Origin: Clostridium_AM tanneri
Lineage (GTDB): Bacteria > Bacillota > Clostridia > Clostridiales > Clostridiaceae
DNA length: 64,000 nucleotides
NCBI RefSeq assembly: GCF_033659955.1
Contig: NZ_JARUJP010000012.1
Span: 1-64,000 of the forward strand
Direction of reading: 5' to 3'
Position numbers and translations under genes: made by a program. The notes below the pieces were generated by a model. That model saw only the letters and a program-made list of their open reading frames with translations, did not search any database and was not told where the DNA came from. Positions within the stretch are counted from its first letter, which is position 1. The number at the start of each line of letters is the position of its first letter. Below are positions 1 through 8,036 of this stretch, piece after piece.

Positions 1-20
1 TTAAAATTTTCACAAATATA

Positions 21-49
21 TTGACAGTATCTATGTAGTGGTGTACTAT
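21..49 (+). promoter_or_regulatory. Sigma-A promoter of the GntR/ABC operon with overlapping inverted repeat
   Basis: TTGACA at 21-26 and TACTAT at 44-49 are separated by 17 nt. The inverted repeat TAGT-N5-ACTA (36-48) overlaps the -10 and could be the site where the YtrA-type repressor encoded next door shuts off its own operon. The promoter is read from sequence; the operator role is inferred. Confidence 0.75.
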
Positions 50-104
50 GTAATTAGGTCACTAAAACAACAGATACCTATTGTAAGAACAAGGAGGTGG
101 CATA

Positions 105-473
105 GTGGGTGTAGATTTTAATACTAAAATACCTATATATATGCAGATAATGAATTTAATAAAAAGAGACATTGTTACTGGTAAGCTAAAACCCGGTGAT
201 AAGATACCTTCTGTTAGAGAAATGGCAACAGAGCTTCAGGTAAATCCAAATACACTGCAGAGAGCTTATCAAGAGTTAGAGAGGTTAGGCATAACCTATA
301 CACAAAGGGGAATGGGAACTTTTGTAAGGGAGGATATGAATATGATAGATGGGTTAAAAAAGGAAATGGCTAGGGAGATTATAAATAGTTTTATAGAAGG
401 AATGAAGAATCTTGGGTTCAATAAAGAAGAGATTGTAAAAATTGTTGAAGACAAAGTTAAGGAGGAGTTTTAA
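105..473 (+). CDS. GntR family transcriptional regulator, YtrA subfamily
   Basis: A 122-residue protein with an N-terminal winged helix of the GntR type (about residues 10-75; the VREMATELQVNPNTLQRAYQ segment is the recognition region) and only a short helical tail of about 45 residues. That small tail is the hallmark of the YtrA subfamily, whose members usually repress linked ABC transporter genes. It starts with GTG, placed 4 nt after AAGGAGGTGG. Its stop codon abuts the ATG of the ABC ATPase gene, so the three genes at 105-1939 form one operon, probably autorepressed through the inverted repeat over the promoter. The inducer is unknown. Confidence 0.92.
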   Translation: MGVDFNTKIPIYMQIMNLIKRDIVTGKLKPGDKIPSVREMATELQVNPNTLQRAYQELERLGITYTQRGMGTFVREDMNMIDGLKKEMAREIINSFIEGMKNLGFNKEEIVKIVEDKVKEEF

Positions 474-1169
474 ATGGATACTGTGCTGAAAGCTTCCAAT
501 TTAGAAAAAGGATATTTTAATAAAAAAGCTTTAGCTGGGCTGGATTTAGAAGTGAAAAAGGGAAGAATTGTTGGGTTACTAGGACCTAATGGAAGTGGAA
601 AAACAACCTTTTTAAAAATAGCTGCAGGGCTTTTAACTCAGAGTAACGGAGAAATGCTTATAGATGGTCACAAACCGGGGGTATATACAAAAGCTATAGT
701 ATCCTATTTACCAGATAAGGATTACTTATACAGGTGGATGAAGATAAAGGATGCTATAGAATTCTTTAAAGATTTCTATAGAGATTTTGATGAAAACAAA
801 AGTAAAGAGCTTTTAGACTTTATGAATTTAGATATTAACAGTAAGGTTAATGCTCTTTCCAAGGGAATGGCAGAAAAGTTATATCTTACTTTAGTGCTTT
901 CAAGAAAAGCAAAGTTATATATACTAGATGAACCTTTAGGAGGGGTAGATCCTACTACCAGAGAAAAGATATTAGATGCTATATTAAAGAACTATAGTGA
1001 AGATAGTTCCATGATTATTACAACTCACTTAGTCGCTGATGTTGAAAGATTATTTGATGACGTTGCTTTTATTTCTCAAGGTAAGATAGTGCTCAGCGGC
1101 AATGCTGAAGAATTGAGAAATGAAAGGGGAATGTCTATAGATGGAATATACAGGGAGGTTTTTAAGTAA
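474..1169 (+). CDS. ABC transporter ATP-binding protein
   Basis: A 231-residue nucleotide-binding subunit. It has a Walker A motif (GPNGSGKT, about residues 37-44), a signature-like segment ALSKGMAEKLYL (about 126-137) in place of the canonical LSGGQ, a Walker B with catalytic glutamate (LYILDEPLGG) and the switch histidine (TTHLV). The weakly conserved signature is usual in the YtrB/BcrA-type ATPases paired with GntR regulators. The gene begins directly after the regulator stop and its last base overlaps the ATG of the permease gene, so the pair is translationally coupled. Such exporters commonly respond to cell-envelope stress or antibiotics; the substrate cannot be read here. Confidence 0.93.
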   Translation: MDTVLKASNLEKGYFNKKALAGLDLEVKKGRIVGLLGPNGSGKTTFLKIAAGLLTQSNGEMLIDGHKPGVYTKAIVSYLPDKDYLYRWMKIKDAIEFFKDFYRDFDENKSKELLDFMNLDINSKVNALSKGMAEKLYLTLVLSRKAKLYILDEPLGGVDPTTREKILDAILKNYSEDSSMIITTHLVADVERLFDDVAFISQGKIVLSGNAEELRNERGMSIDGIYREVFK

Positions 1170-1939
1170 TGTTTAATCTGGTTAAATATGAGTTAAAGGG
1201 ATATTATAAAGACTTTATTATTATATTAAGTGCAATAACCCTTGCTAATTTATTTCTTTTTACTGTAGCCCAGTGGCCGCCACAGGGTAAATTCTTTTTT
1301 TCAACATTGATAACTTTTGCTGCTATGATAGTAGTTTTTGTGTGGAATATAAAATTGTTTAGCAGAGATATGTATGAAGACAGTGGTTATTTACTATTTA
1401 CTTTGCCTCAAAGTGGGTACTCTATACTAGGAGCAAAGCTTGTTACCACAATTATTCAAGTTGCAATAGTAGGTTTAGTAGCTGGGGTTTTTAATTTAAT
1501 ACATCTTAGAAATATTGTTAATTTTAAAGAACTTTTTAGTAGTCTACCCAACTTGATGAATAACGTAAATATAGGTTTCCTTATATTTTTAGCTATAATT
1601 AGTATACTAGAGTATGTTTATTTTCTATTAAGTATATATTTTTCAATATCTTTAAGCAAAGTTGCAATAAAAAATAAGAAAATGGGTAAATTAGGTGGGT
1701 TTGTAATATTCATAGTGCTGTCTTTAGTAGTAGGAAAAATAACTCAATTGTTAACTGTTACTTTCCCAGAAGTCTTTAATATAAATATACTTACAGCACA
1801 GGGAGAGCTTAACTTAGGGGTTGGACTGGGTATCATGGTGGTACCAGTAAATATAGCTGCTGCAGCTTTTAATATTTTATTCTTTATGGTTATGTATATA
1901 GCAACTGCTTTTATTTTAGAAAAGAAGGTAGACTTTTAG
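1169..1939 (+). CDS. ABC-2 type membrane permease
   Basis: A 256-residue integral membrane protein with about six hydrophobic spans (roughly residues 15-35, 44-62, 88-110, 133-158, 175-195 and 225-250). The short motif MYEDSGYLLFTLPQSGYSILGAK lies between spans 2 and 3 and resembles ABC-2 permeases of YtrC/bacitracin-type exporters. It has no ATPase domain and overlaps the preceding ATPase gene by one base, so it is the membrane half of the same transporter. A strong terminator follows 20 bases after the stop. Confidence 0.88.
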   Translation: MFNLVKYELKGYYKDFIIILSAITLANLFLFTVAQWPPQGKFFFSTLITFAAMIVVFVWNIKLFSRDMYEDSGYLLFTLPQSGYSILGAKLVTTIIQVAIVGLVAGVFNLIHLRNIVNFKELFSSLPNLMNNVNIGFLIFLAIISILEYVYFLLSIYFSISLSKVAIKNKKMGKLGGFVIFIVLSLVVGKITQLLTVTFPEVFNINILTAQGELNLGVGLGIMVVPVNIAAAAFNILFFMVMYIATAFILEKKVDF

Positions 1940-1958
1940 TAAGTCTAAAGTATGGAGG

Positions 1959-2000
1959 GACACATTTTAGCGGAAATGTCTAAAATGTGTCTTTTATTTT
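1959..2000 (+). terminator. Rho-independent terminator of the ABC operon
   Basis: A 12-bp perfect stem (1959-1970 with 1980-1991) with a 9-nt loop is followed by a T-rich run. Confidence 0.9.
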
Positions 2001-2069
2001 ATAGGTTAGTTATAAATTATTATGTTTAGTAATTATTTTAGATTATATTTTATTGATTAAACTTTTTTA

Positions 2070-2099
2070 TTGAAAAGTATTCACAATAAGTTGTATAAT
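2070..2099 (+). promoter_or_regulatory. Probable promoter of the CBS-protein gene
   Basis: TTGAAA (2070-2075) and TATAAT (2094-2099) are spaced by 18 nt. A transcript from here would carry the short leader ORF at 2147-2203. Confidence 0.55.
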
Positions 2100-2146
2100 T
2101 AAAACATATAGTTATATAATAATAATTACTAATTAAGGGTATATAA

Positions 2147-2203
2147 ATGAAGTTATTAAGTTTAAGAATAACAAAGTTAGCTGATTTAATTTATTTATGG
2201 TAG
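2147..2203 (+). CDS. Possible 18-codon leader ORF ahead of the CBS gene
   Basis: The ORF encodes MKLLSLRITKLADLIYLW, with six leucines among 18 residues. AAGGG lies 7-8 nt upstream of its ATG. Its TAG stop merges with the AGGAGGG ribosome binding site of the CBS gene, which suggests coupling of the two reading frames. It is too short for any homology judgement. It may be a real leader peptide or chance. Confidence 0.35.
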   Translation: MKLLSLRITKLADLIYLW

Positions 2204-2213
2204 GAGGGTTATT

Positions 2214-2669
2214 ATGAAAGCTCATGAAATTATGATTACGGAAGTATATAAAGTTACAGAGAAGGATACTGTCCGTTCTGTTATCAAGAAATTTATTGAA
2301 TATCGTATCAGTGGTGTTCCTATAGTAAATGATAGAAATGAAATCGTAGCTTATGTAAGTGATGGAGATATCATGAGATATATTGGAAAACATGAAAATC
2401 TGGTCTTTGATTTTTTTTACTATGTTGCCGTTATTAGAGGTGATGATGAAGAATTTGAGGATAGGGTTAAAAAGATATTAGATTTAAATATTCTTGATAT
2501 TGCTCAGAAGAAGGTTGTAAAGGTTTCTAGAAACGAGAAAATAGAAAATGTTGCCGCCATTTTAGCAAAAAAGAATATTAAAAAACTGCCTGTAGAACAT
2601 GATGGAGTGTTAGTGGGAATCATTAGTCGAGGAGATGTTATTAGACATTGTTTCAAGTCTATAATTTAG
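2214..2669 (+). CDS. Tandem CBS-domain protein
   Basis: A 151-residue cytosolic protein made of two CBS motifs (about residues 5-60 and 90-148). Both show the typical ISGVPIVNDRNEIVAYVSDGDI and KKLPVEHDGVLVGIISRGDV pattern. CBS pairs bind adenine nucleotides (AMP, ATP, c-di-AMP in some) and act as regulatory modules. No effector domain is attached, and the loop between the motifs holds an aromatic insert (DFFYYVAV). The ATG follows AGGAGGG. The binding partner is unknown; no operon partner is apparent. Confidence 0.9.
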   Translation: MKAHEIMITEVYKVTEKDTVRSVIKKFIEYRISGVPIVNDRNEIVAYVSDGDIMRYIGKHENLVFDFFYYVAVIRGDDEEFEDRVKKILDLNILDIAQKKVVKVSRNEKIENVAAILAKKNIKKLPVEHDGVLVGIISRGDVIRHCFKSII

Positions 2670-2681
2670 GTTATAAAGTAA

Positions 2682-2727
2682 AAAAGAAGAGAACTTAGAT
2701 AGGCGTTATCTAAGTTCTCTTCTTTTA
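2682..2727. terminator. Bidirectional terminator between convergent genes
   Basis: A 20-bp perfect stem (2682-2701 with 2707-2726) has A-rich and T-rich ends, serving the CBS gene on the plus strand and the purine permease on the minus strand. Confidence 0.92.
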
Positions 2728-2732
2728 ATCTG

Positions 2733-4166
2733 CTATTGTGGCAATAATACAAATCTAATTATAAATAATGCTGCAAGTATATAAATAATAGGATGAACTT
2801 CCTTATGCTTTCCTGTGAAAACCTTCATTATAGGATAGAATATTATTCCTGCTGCTATACCATTTGCTATACTATAGCTAAAAGGCATAATTGCTATTGT
2901 AAAGAAAGCAGGTACTGCTTCTGTAAAATCATCGAAGTTGATATCTTTAACTGCTCCAAGCATTAGAACTCCCACAATTACTAAAGCAGGGGCAGTTGCT
3001 TCTGCAGGAACTATTCCAACAACTCCGCCTAAAAATAATGCTAATACAAATAAAATTCCAGTAACTAGTGAAGTAAGGCCCGTTCTTCCACCTTCGGCTA
3101 TACCAGCAGTAGACTCAATATAAGTTGCAGTAGTTGTAGTACCGAATAAAGAACTTATGGTAGTAGCTAAAGCATCGGATAAAAGAGCTTTTTTCATGTT
3201 TTTTATCTTACCATCTGGCAAAATCATGTCCGCTTTTTGAGCCGTTCCAACCAAAGTTCCTATAGTATCAAATAAATCTACAAGACTAAAGGTTAAAACT
3301 ACCATTACTATACTAGTCAAGGCTCCTATAAAACCGGCACCATTATGAGATAACAAACCATTAAAATCAAAGGCCATGAAAGTTGGTGCTATTGATGCTG
3401 GAGCACTTAATAATTTTAAACCGGAGATATTTGTTATACCCATAGGTATACCAATTAAAGTAGTTACACATATAGAGATAAGCATTGCACCTTTAACGGC
3501 TCTAGCCATTAAAATACCCATAATTATAATACCTATTAAGGTAAGTATAGTGTGTGGGTCTGAAAAGTTGCCAAAAGCAACTAGTGTAGATGGATTAGAA
3601 ACTATAATACTTCCACTTTTTAGACCTATTAAAGCTATGAAAAGACCTATACCTCCAGTTATAGCAATTTTTAAGTTCTCTGGTAGGCTGTCCACTATTT
3701 TTTCACGGATAGAGGTAACTGTTATAAGTATAAATAAAATACCTGAAAGAAACACTGCTGCTAAAGCTTGTTGCCATGTGTAGCCTAAAGTTAAACATAC
3801 GCTGTAGGAAAAGAAAGCTGTAAGGCCAATTCCTGGTGCAACTGCAAAAGGCAGGTTACCGTAGAGTGCCATAACTATAGTACCAATAGCTGAGGTTAGA
3901 CACATACCTACATAAGCTGAAGCAATAACAGGATCATTTATAGCAGTAAGACTAGCAGCTGCATCTCCTTTTGCACCGAGAGCATTCATACCTGAAAATT
4001 TTAAAACATTTGGTATTACAAGAAGGGCATAAGCCATAGTTACGAAAGTAGTAAAACCTGCTAAAATCTCAGTCTTAACATTAGTTTTATTAGCTGACAA
4101 TTGAAAAAATGACTCAAATATTGATTTTTTTTCTTTCTTAGTTTCTTTTGAAAATGATGTATCCAT
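2733..4166 (-). CDS. NCS2 family purine permease (AzgA/PbuG type)
   Basis: A polytopic membrane protein of about 477 residues in the NCS2 nucleobase:cation symporter family, AzgA-like branch (guanine, hypoxanthine or adenine uptake). Recognisable segments are the N-terminal TEILAGFTTFVTMAYAL, the VAPGIGLTAFFSYSV motif, LVDLFDTIGTLVGTA and TTATYIESTAGIAEGGRTG. I place the start at the ATG at 4166 because a good GGAGG lies 6 nt upstream. A longer frame to 4199 would run through the riboswitch terminator stem. The leader carries a guanine-type riboswitch, so expression should fall when guanine or hypoxanthine is plentiful. Confidence 0.94.
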   Translation of the reverse strand: MDTSFSKETKKEKKSIFESFFQLSANKTNVKTEILAGFTTFVTMAYALLVIPNVLKFSGMNALGAKGDAAASLTAINDPVIASAYVGMCLTSAIGTIVMALYGNLPFAVAPGIGLTAFFSYSVCLTLGYTWQQALAAVFLSGILFILITVTSIREKIVDSLPENLKIAITGGIGLFIALIGLKSGSIIVSNPSTLVAFGNFSDPHTILTLIGIIIMGILMARAVKGAMLISICVTTLIGIPMGITNISGLKLLSAPASIAPTFMAFDFNGLLSHNGAGFIGALTSIVMVVLTFSLVDLFDTIGTLVGTAQKADMILPDGKIKNMKKALLSDALATTISSLFGTTTTATYIESTAGIAEGGRTGLTSLVTGILFVLALFLGGVVGIVPAEATAPALVIVGVLMLGAVKDINFDDFTEAVPAFFTIAIMPFSYSIANGIAAGIIFYPIMKVFTGKHKEVHPIIYILAALFIIRFVLLPQ

Positions 4167-4190
4167 TTTTATCCTCCATAAAACAAAAAG

Positions 4191-4227
4191 TTCTGCCATC
4201 GAATTATGAGTAAACCCGATAACAGAA
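4191..4227 (-). terminator. Riboswitch-controlled terminator
   Basis: Read on the minus strand, an 11-bp stem (4217-4227 with 4191-4201, two G-U pairs) with a 15-nt loop is followed by CTTTTTGTTTT immediately before the permease ribosome binding site. This is the expression platform of the purine riboswitch. Confidence 0.85.
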
Positions 4228-4243
4228 TTATTTTATGCGGATT

Positions 4244-4312
4244 CACCCATAGTGAGAAATTTACGGCTTCTCGTAGAAACTTCTGAACCATATTATCAGA
4301 AATATATGGATG
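4244..4312 (-). ncRNA. Purine riboswitch aptamer, guanine/hypoxanthine type
   Basis: On the minus strand the 8-bp P1 pairs 4305-4312 with 4244-4251. The core contains AATATGG, AGTTTCTAC and CCGTAAA, the conserved joining and loop segments of purine riboswitches. The J3/1 segment reads CACTATG, placing C at the position equivalent to C74 of xpt. That predicts guanine or hypoxanthine rather than adenine recognition (adenine aptamers carry U). With the following terminator this is an OFF switch for the NCS2 permease. Confidence 0.95.
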
Positions 4313-4337
4313 GCTTGTTTTAAATATATTAATAAGT

Positions 4338-4366
4338 ATGTTATCATCGTGAATAATGAAAGTCAA
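4338..4366 (-). promoter_or_regulatory. Promoter of the purine riboswitch/permease transcript
   Basis: On the minus strand TTGACT (4361-4366) and TAACAT (4338-4343) are separated by 17 nt, placing transcription start about 20 nt before the aptamer. Confidence 0.6.
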
Positions 4367-4482
4367 TAAACAATTAAAAAGATGTAATTGTGTGAAAATT
4401 GCACTTATTAAAGCTTCATATGATATAAAGGTATAACTAAGATGTTTTGATAGATAATTATCAATAGTGATAGGTATCAATG

Positions 4483-4510
4483 TTGATAATTAAACATATG
4501 GTGTTATAAT
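4483..4510 (+). promoter_or_regulatory. Promoter of the DegV gene
   Basis: TTGATA (4483-4488), a 16-nt spacer and TATAAT (4505-4510) precede the DegV start by about 50 nt. Confidence 0.65.
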
Positions 4511-4561
4511 TAATAGTAGAGTAAAAATTTTACTTTTAGGTTATTGTTAGGAGGAGTAGAA

Positions 4562-5413
4562 GTGAGTAAAATTGCTTTAATTACTGATACTACAAGTAAT
4601 TTATCAAAGGAGAAAATAGAGAAGTATAATGTGAAGATACTTCCTTTTAGAATTATATATAAGGATAGAGAATATAGAGATCAAATTGATATTTCACCGG
4701 AAGAAGTATATGATAATTTAGAAAAAGAGATACCTACATCTTCAATGCCCTCTATGGAGGATATGGAAAGCTTGTATAATTCTTTAGAAGAGCAGGGATA
4801 CACTCATGCTATAGCGGTGGTGCTGTCTACAGGTTTATCTGGAATATACAATGGTTTAAAGGTAGTAAGTGAAAATCATTCAAAGATAAAAACATTTATA
4901 TTCGACTCTAAATCAATTGCTATTGGAGAAGGGGTAATAATAGAGGAATGTGCAAAGCTTATACAACAGGGGGAAAGTTTTGAGGAAATAGTTTCTAGGA
5001 TTCCTTCTATTAGAGAAAGAATTAACTTATTTTTTGTAGTAGGTACATTGGAATACTTAAAAAGGGGCGGAAGAATAGGAAAAGTTTCAGGCACTATAGG
5101 AGAACTACTAAATATAAAGCCTATTGTTTCTGTTGATATTAAGGATGGAAAGTATTATACTTATGATAAGGTTAGGGGACGAAAACAATCCTTGAATAGA
5201 ATCGTTGAGATTTGTAATGGAATTGCAGATAAAAAGAAATGTAGGCTTTATGCTATGCATGGTAATTCGCTGGAGGATTCTAAAAAAGTTTTCAAAGATA
5301 TAGCTAATCACCCAAATGTTACAGAAGCTGAATTTATTGGGTGCATCAGCCCAGTAGCAGGGGTACATAGTGGCCCAGGTCTGGTAGGCGTGGTATTATT
5401 TGAGGAAGAATAG
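4562..5413 (+). CDS. DegV family fatty-acid-binding protein
   Basis: A 283-residue DegV-fold protein. It begins with the family signature IALITDTTSNL and contains SSMPS, a VVLSTGLSGIYNG segment and VGTLEYLKRGGRIG, with a closing GPGLVGVV. DegV proteins bind a long-chain fatty acid; in Firmicutes the FakB members deliver it to the kinase FakA. The GTG start at 4562 lies 5 nt after AGGAGGAG; the upstream TTG at 4544 would overlap that site. The PadR-type gene follows after 6 nt. A second DegV is encoded at 58514-59362. Substrate chain preference cannot be told. Confidence 0.93.
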   Translation: MSKIALITDTTSNLSKEKIEKYNVKILPFRIIYKDREYRDQIDISPEEVYDNLEKEIPTSSMPSMEDMESLYNSLEEQGYTHAIAVVLSTGLSGIYNGLKVVSENHSKIKTFIFDSKSIAIGEGVIIEECAKLIQQGESFEEIVSRIPSIRERINLFFVVGTLEYLKRGGRIGKVSGTIGELLNIKPIVSVDIKDGKYYTYDKVRGRKQSLNRIVEICNGIADKKKCRLYAMHGNSLEDSKKVFKDIANHPNVTEAEFIGCISPVAGVHSGPGLVGVVLFEEE

Positions 5414-5419
5414 GGGTTT

Positions 5420-5869
5420 ATGAGTAAGATAGATATGGGTAGGGATACAAGGGAAGAAGAAAAACGATTATACGAAGAATATAAAAGAAAATTAGCAGAA
5501 TTAAAAAAGGTTCAGAAGGAAAAGGAGGCAGTAGGTCAGGTTTTTACTAAAGGACTGCTTCCTCTTTATGTATTATATATATTAAGCAATGGAGCTACAA
5601 ATGGAAATGATATAGCCCATAAGATAGGTGAAAGAACTAAAGGAAGATGGATACCTAGTACAGGAGGAATATATCCACTTTTAAAAAAATTAGAAAAGGA
5701 AAAAATGGTTGTAGGTAAATGGGATGATTCTAGCAAAAAGATGCAGAAGATATATACCATTACAGAAATAGGACTTAAAGAATTAGAAGAAAGAAAAGAG
5801 CTTTTAAAAGGAAAGATACAAGAGGCGTTAGAGGTTTTTAAAATAGTATATAAGGACTTATATGATTAG
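5420..5869 (+). CDS. PadR family transcriptional regulator
   Basis: A 149-residue protein with a charged N-terminal helix (residues 1-35), then a PadR winged helix (about 45-115). Typical segments are GLLPLYVLYILSNGATNGNDIA, STGGIYPLLKKLEKEKMV and IYTITEIGLKELEE. PadR proteins usually repress genes for stress or efflux functions. The gene starts 6 nt after the DegV stop and is probably co-transcribed with it; no nearby transporter suggests its target. Confidence 0.88.
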   Translation: MSKIDMGRDTREEEKRLYEEYKRKLAELKKVQKEKEAVGQVFTKGLLPLYVLYILSNGATNGNDIAHKIGERTKGRWIPSTGGIYPLLKKLEKEKMVVGKWDDSSKKMQKIYTITEIGLKELEERKELLKGKIQEALEVFKIVYKDLYD

Positions 5870-5915
5870 GGAGTTGAATTTATAGAATTGGACTTCCTTT
5901 TTAGTTTAAGAAAAT

Positions 5916-5950
5916 AAGCTCTACTTTTGCAATGGATTCAAGTAGAGCTT
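5916..5950. terminator. Bidirectional terminator
   Basis: An 11-bp perfect stem (5916-5926 with 5940-5950) lies between the convergent PadR and TerC/YjbE genes. The T-rich tail is better on the minus strand. Confidence 0.75.
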
Positions 5951-5964
5951 AAAGCTTGGTAGTT

Positions 5965-6669
5965 TTAAAGCTTTTGTTGCCTATAATCTTTAAAACTAAT
6001 TTTTTTTGGTTTATTTATTATATAGATGCCATAAATAAGTGTAAGTAACGCAGCTGCATAAGGCACTACTAAGCTGAAAATGTGAGGAACATAGTTCGCT
6101 AGCAGCTTGTCTTCTAGTAGCATTTTAAAAGAAGTATGTGCAAGCACTGCACCACCTATATAGATTACTAGCGGATGCTTGTTCATTAGTTTTGCAACAT
6201 ACTGACTTCCGAAAAATATTATAGGAATGTTTAAAAGCAATCCAAATACAATAAGTCCAATGCTTCCCTGAGCGGCTCCAGCAATGGCTAACACATTGTC
6301 TAAGCTCATAGTTATGTCAGCTATTATAATACTCCAAACAGCTCCCATAAATTTATTTGACACCTTTACATGATGATCCTCTTCTGCCTTTTCCGGTCTA
6401 ATAAAATTCCAAGTTATCTTTACTAAGAGTATACCGCCTACCAGCCTTATTGGCAGCCACTCAATCATTAAAATATATGTAATAAGGGATGCGAAAATAA
6501 TTCTTAGTGACACCGCACCAAAGACCCCTATAGCAGAAGCTCGTTTAGCGTACTTTTCTGGAAGGTTTCTTGTAGCTAATGCAATTACACCTATGTTATC
6601 ACCACTTAATACTATGTCTAAAAGGGTTATTTGAGCTGCACCTATTAAAAATGTTATAAAGTTATCCAT
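5965..6669 (-). CDS. TerC/YjbE family integral membrane protein
   Basis: A 234-residue membrane protein with about seven spans and the TerC signatures DIVLSGDNIGVIALATRNLP (N-terminal) and DITMSLDNVLAIAGAAQG (middle); the acidic pair in each is thought to bind metal. Family members act in metal ion export, notably Mn2+ loading of secreted enzymes in Bacillus, or in tellurite resistance. The ATG at 6669 follows GGAG by 7 nt; the longer frame to 6714 adds an unlikely charged extension. I looked for a yybP-ykoY manganese riboswitch upstream and saw none. Confidence 0.9.
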   Translation of the reverse strand: MDNFITFLIGAAQITLLDIVLSGDNIGVIALATRNLPEKYAKRASAIGVFGAVSLRIIFASLITYILMIEWLPIRLVGGILLVKITWNFIRPEKAEEDHHVKVSNKFMGAVWSIIIADITMSLDNVLAIAGAAQGSIGLIVFGLLLNIPIIFFGSQYVAKLMNKHPLVIYIGGAVLAHTSFKMLLEDKLLANYVPHIFSLVVPYAAALLTLIYGIYIINKPKKISFKDYRQQKL

Positions 6670-6935
6670 ATATCTACTCCTTTTTTTAGTGTTAGTAAAA
6701 TTTAATGTCTCCATATTATTTTAACATAGAAAAAGAATAATTCAAAATAACTAAAAGGAAATGATTTTAAAATATATTAATGTAATTTTACTAGATTTAT
6801 TAAATTATATTAATTTAACTTAATTTGTATAACTATGATTTTTAAGTAGACATAATTAAAATTTAATGGGAAATGTGTACATATGGTCAACCTATGTAAT
6901 ATAATATATAGGATATAGGGAATGGAGGAGAGAGG

Positions 6936-7445
6936 ATGGGAACTTATTTATTTATTTTTTTTGCTAAAATTGTAGAAGTAGCTTTAATGACAGTTAGGAC
7001 AGTAATGATAACAAGAGGTGAAAAACTATATGGCTCAATAATTGGGTTTATTGAAGTTTCTATATGGTTATACGTAGTTAGTAAAGTACTTGTAGGTATA
7101 GATCAAGACCCAATAAAGATGGTTGTCTACGCTTTTGGCTTTACCTGTGGAAATTATATTGGTTGTATTTTAGAGGAAAAGCTTGCTATAGGAGTTTTAA
7201 CTATAAATGTTATAACTTCAGAACAGGATGGAGAAGAATTAGCTCAAATATTAAGAGAGCAGAAAATTGGTGTTACCATAATAGATGCTGAAGGATTAAA
7301 AGATGAGAAGAAAATTTTAGTTATACATGCAAAAAGAAAGAGAAGAAAAGAAATAATAGATTTAATACACAGTTCTGACATAAAGGCTGTAGTTTCTATA
7401 ACAGATACTAAAACAGTATATGGGGGATATGGAATTAGAAAATAA
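6936..7445 (+). CDS. DUF2179/DUF5698 (UPF0316) membrane protein
   Basis: A 169-residue protein with three N-terminal hydrophobic segments (about 3-20, 32-50, 60-80) containing EVALMTVRTVMITRGEK, as in the UPF0316/DUF5698 family. A soluble C-terminal DUF2179 domain (about 90-165) ends in the alpha/beta pattern SDIKAVVSITDTKTVYGGY. Function is unknown; DUF2179 domains are proposed ligand-sensing modules. The ribosome binding site is a repeated GGAGGAGAGAGG. It is a single gene with no clear operon partners. Confidence 0.88.
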   Translation: MGTYLFIFFAKIVEVALMTVRTVMITRGEKLYGSIIGFIEVSIWLYVVSKVLVGIDQDPIKMVVYAFGFTCGNYIGCILEEKLAIGVLTINVITSEQDGEELAQILREQKIGVTIIDAEGLKDEKKILVIHAKRKRRKEIIDLIHSSDIKAVVSITDTKTVYGGYGIRK

Positions 7446-7598
7446 ATACCAGAAAATACTATTCCATATAGCTTTAAAGATTATTACTAAAATTTATAGG
7501 TGTTATTTGAAAAAATAATTAGAATAGTAGGTAGGTTTATATAGTATAATATTTATGTTATATAATTCAAATTATAACAAAGGAGAACTAGTTTAATT

Positions 7599-7964
7599 AT
7601 GGGAGTACTAATAGTAGATGATTCTAAATTTATGAGAAATATCATAATAGAAATATTAGAAAAGAATAATATTAAGGTATCTGGAGAAGCCTCAAATGGA
7701 AGGGAAGCTGTAACAAAATACAAGGAACTAAAACCTACTGTAGTTACTATGGACTTAACTATGAGAGAAATGACAGGGTTGGAAGCCGTTAAGGAAATCA
7801 TAAAGATAGATTCAAAGGCCTACGTAATTGTATGCTCAGCTATGGGGCAGCAGCAAATAATAAGAGAAGCTATAGAAGAAGGTGCCAAAGGATTTGTAAT
7901 AAAGCCCTTTGATGAGGATGAGTTATTAAAGGAAATAAACAAAGCCTTCAAATTGAAAGGCTAG
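7599..7964 (+). CDS. CheY-like single-domain response regulator
   Basis: A 121-residue receiver domain and nothing else. It has the acidic pair DD (residues 5-6), phospho-acceptor Asp in VVTMDLTM (about residue 51), the Ser/Thr switch (VCSAMG) and Lys in VIKPFD (about 103). It closely follows chemotaxis CheY in length and layout. No kinase or other chemotaxis operon gene is adjacent, so partner and output are unknown. The ATG follows AAGGAG. A strong terminator comes about 35 nt after the stop. Confidence 0.93.
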   Translation: MGVLIVDDSKFMRNIIIEILEKNNIKVSGEASNGREAVTKYKELKPTVVTMDLTMREMTGLEAVKEIIKIDSKAYVIVCSAMGQQQIIREAIEEGAKGFVIKPFDEDELLKEINKAFKLKG

Positions 7965-8000
7965 GAATAGCGTTGAAAAGGTATTATAAAGAAATTCTAG

Positions 8001-8036
8001 AATAGGCTGCATTTTATGCGCAGCCTATTTTTTTTA
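8001..8036 (+). terminator. Terminator overlapping the 3' end of the convergent gene
   Basis: A 10-bp stem (8001-8010 with 8020-8029) is followed by T8. It terminates the CheY-like gene. The same bases encode the last residues (KKIGCA) of the minus-strand gene that ends at 8014. Confidence 0.9.

Noticed and set aside
4169..4480. 103-residue minus-strand frame upstream of the purine permease
   Set aside because: It covers the guanine riboswitch, its terminator and promoter; it has no ribosome binding site and no protein-like pattern.
4440..4490. Fur-box-like TGATAATTATCA-type repeats before the DegV gene
   Set aside because: The matches to GATAATGATAATCATTATC are poor and the region is low complexity; no iron-related gene is next to it.
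6720..6930. Possible manganese (yybP-ykoY) riboswitch between the TerC/YjbE gene and the DUF2179 gene
   Set aside because: No conserved loop sequences of that class were found; the region is simply AT-rich.
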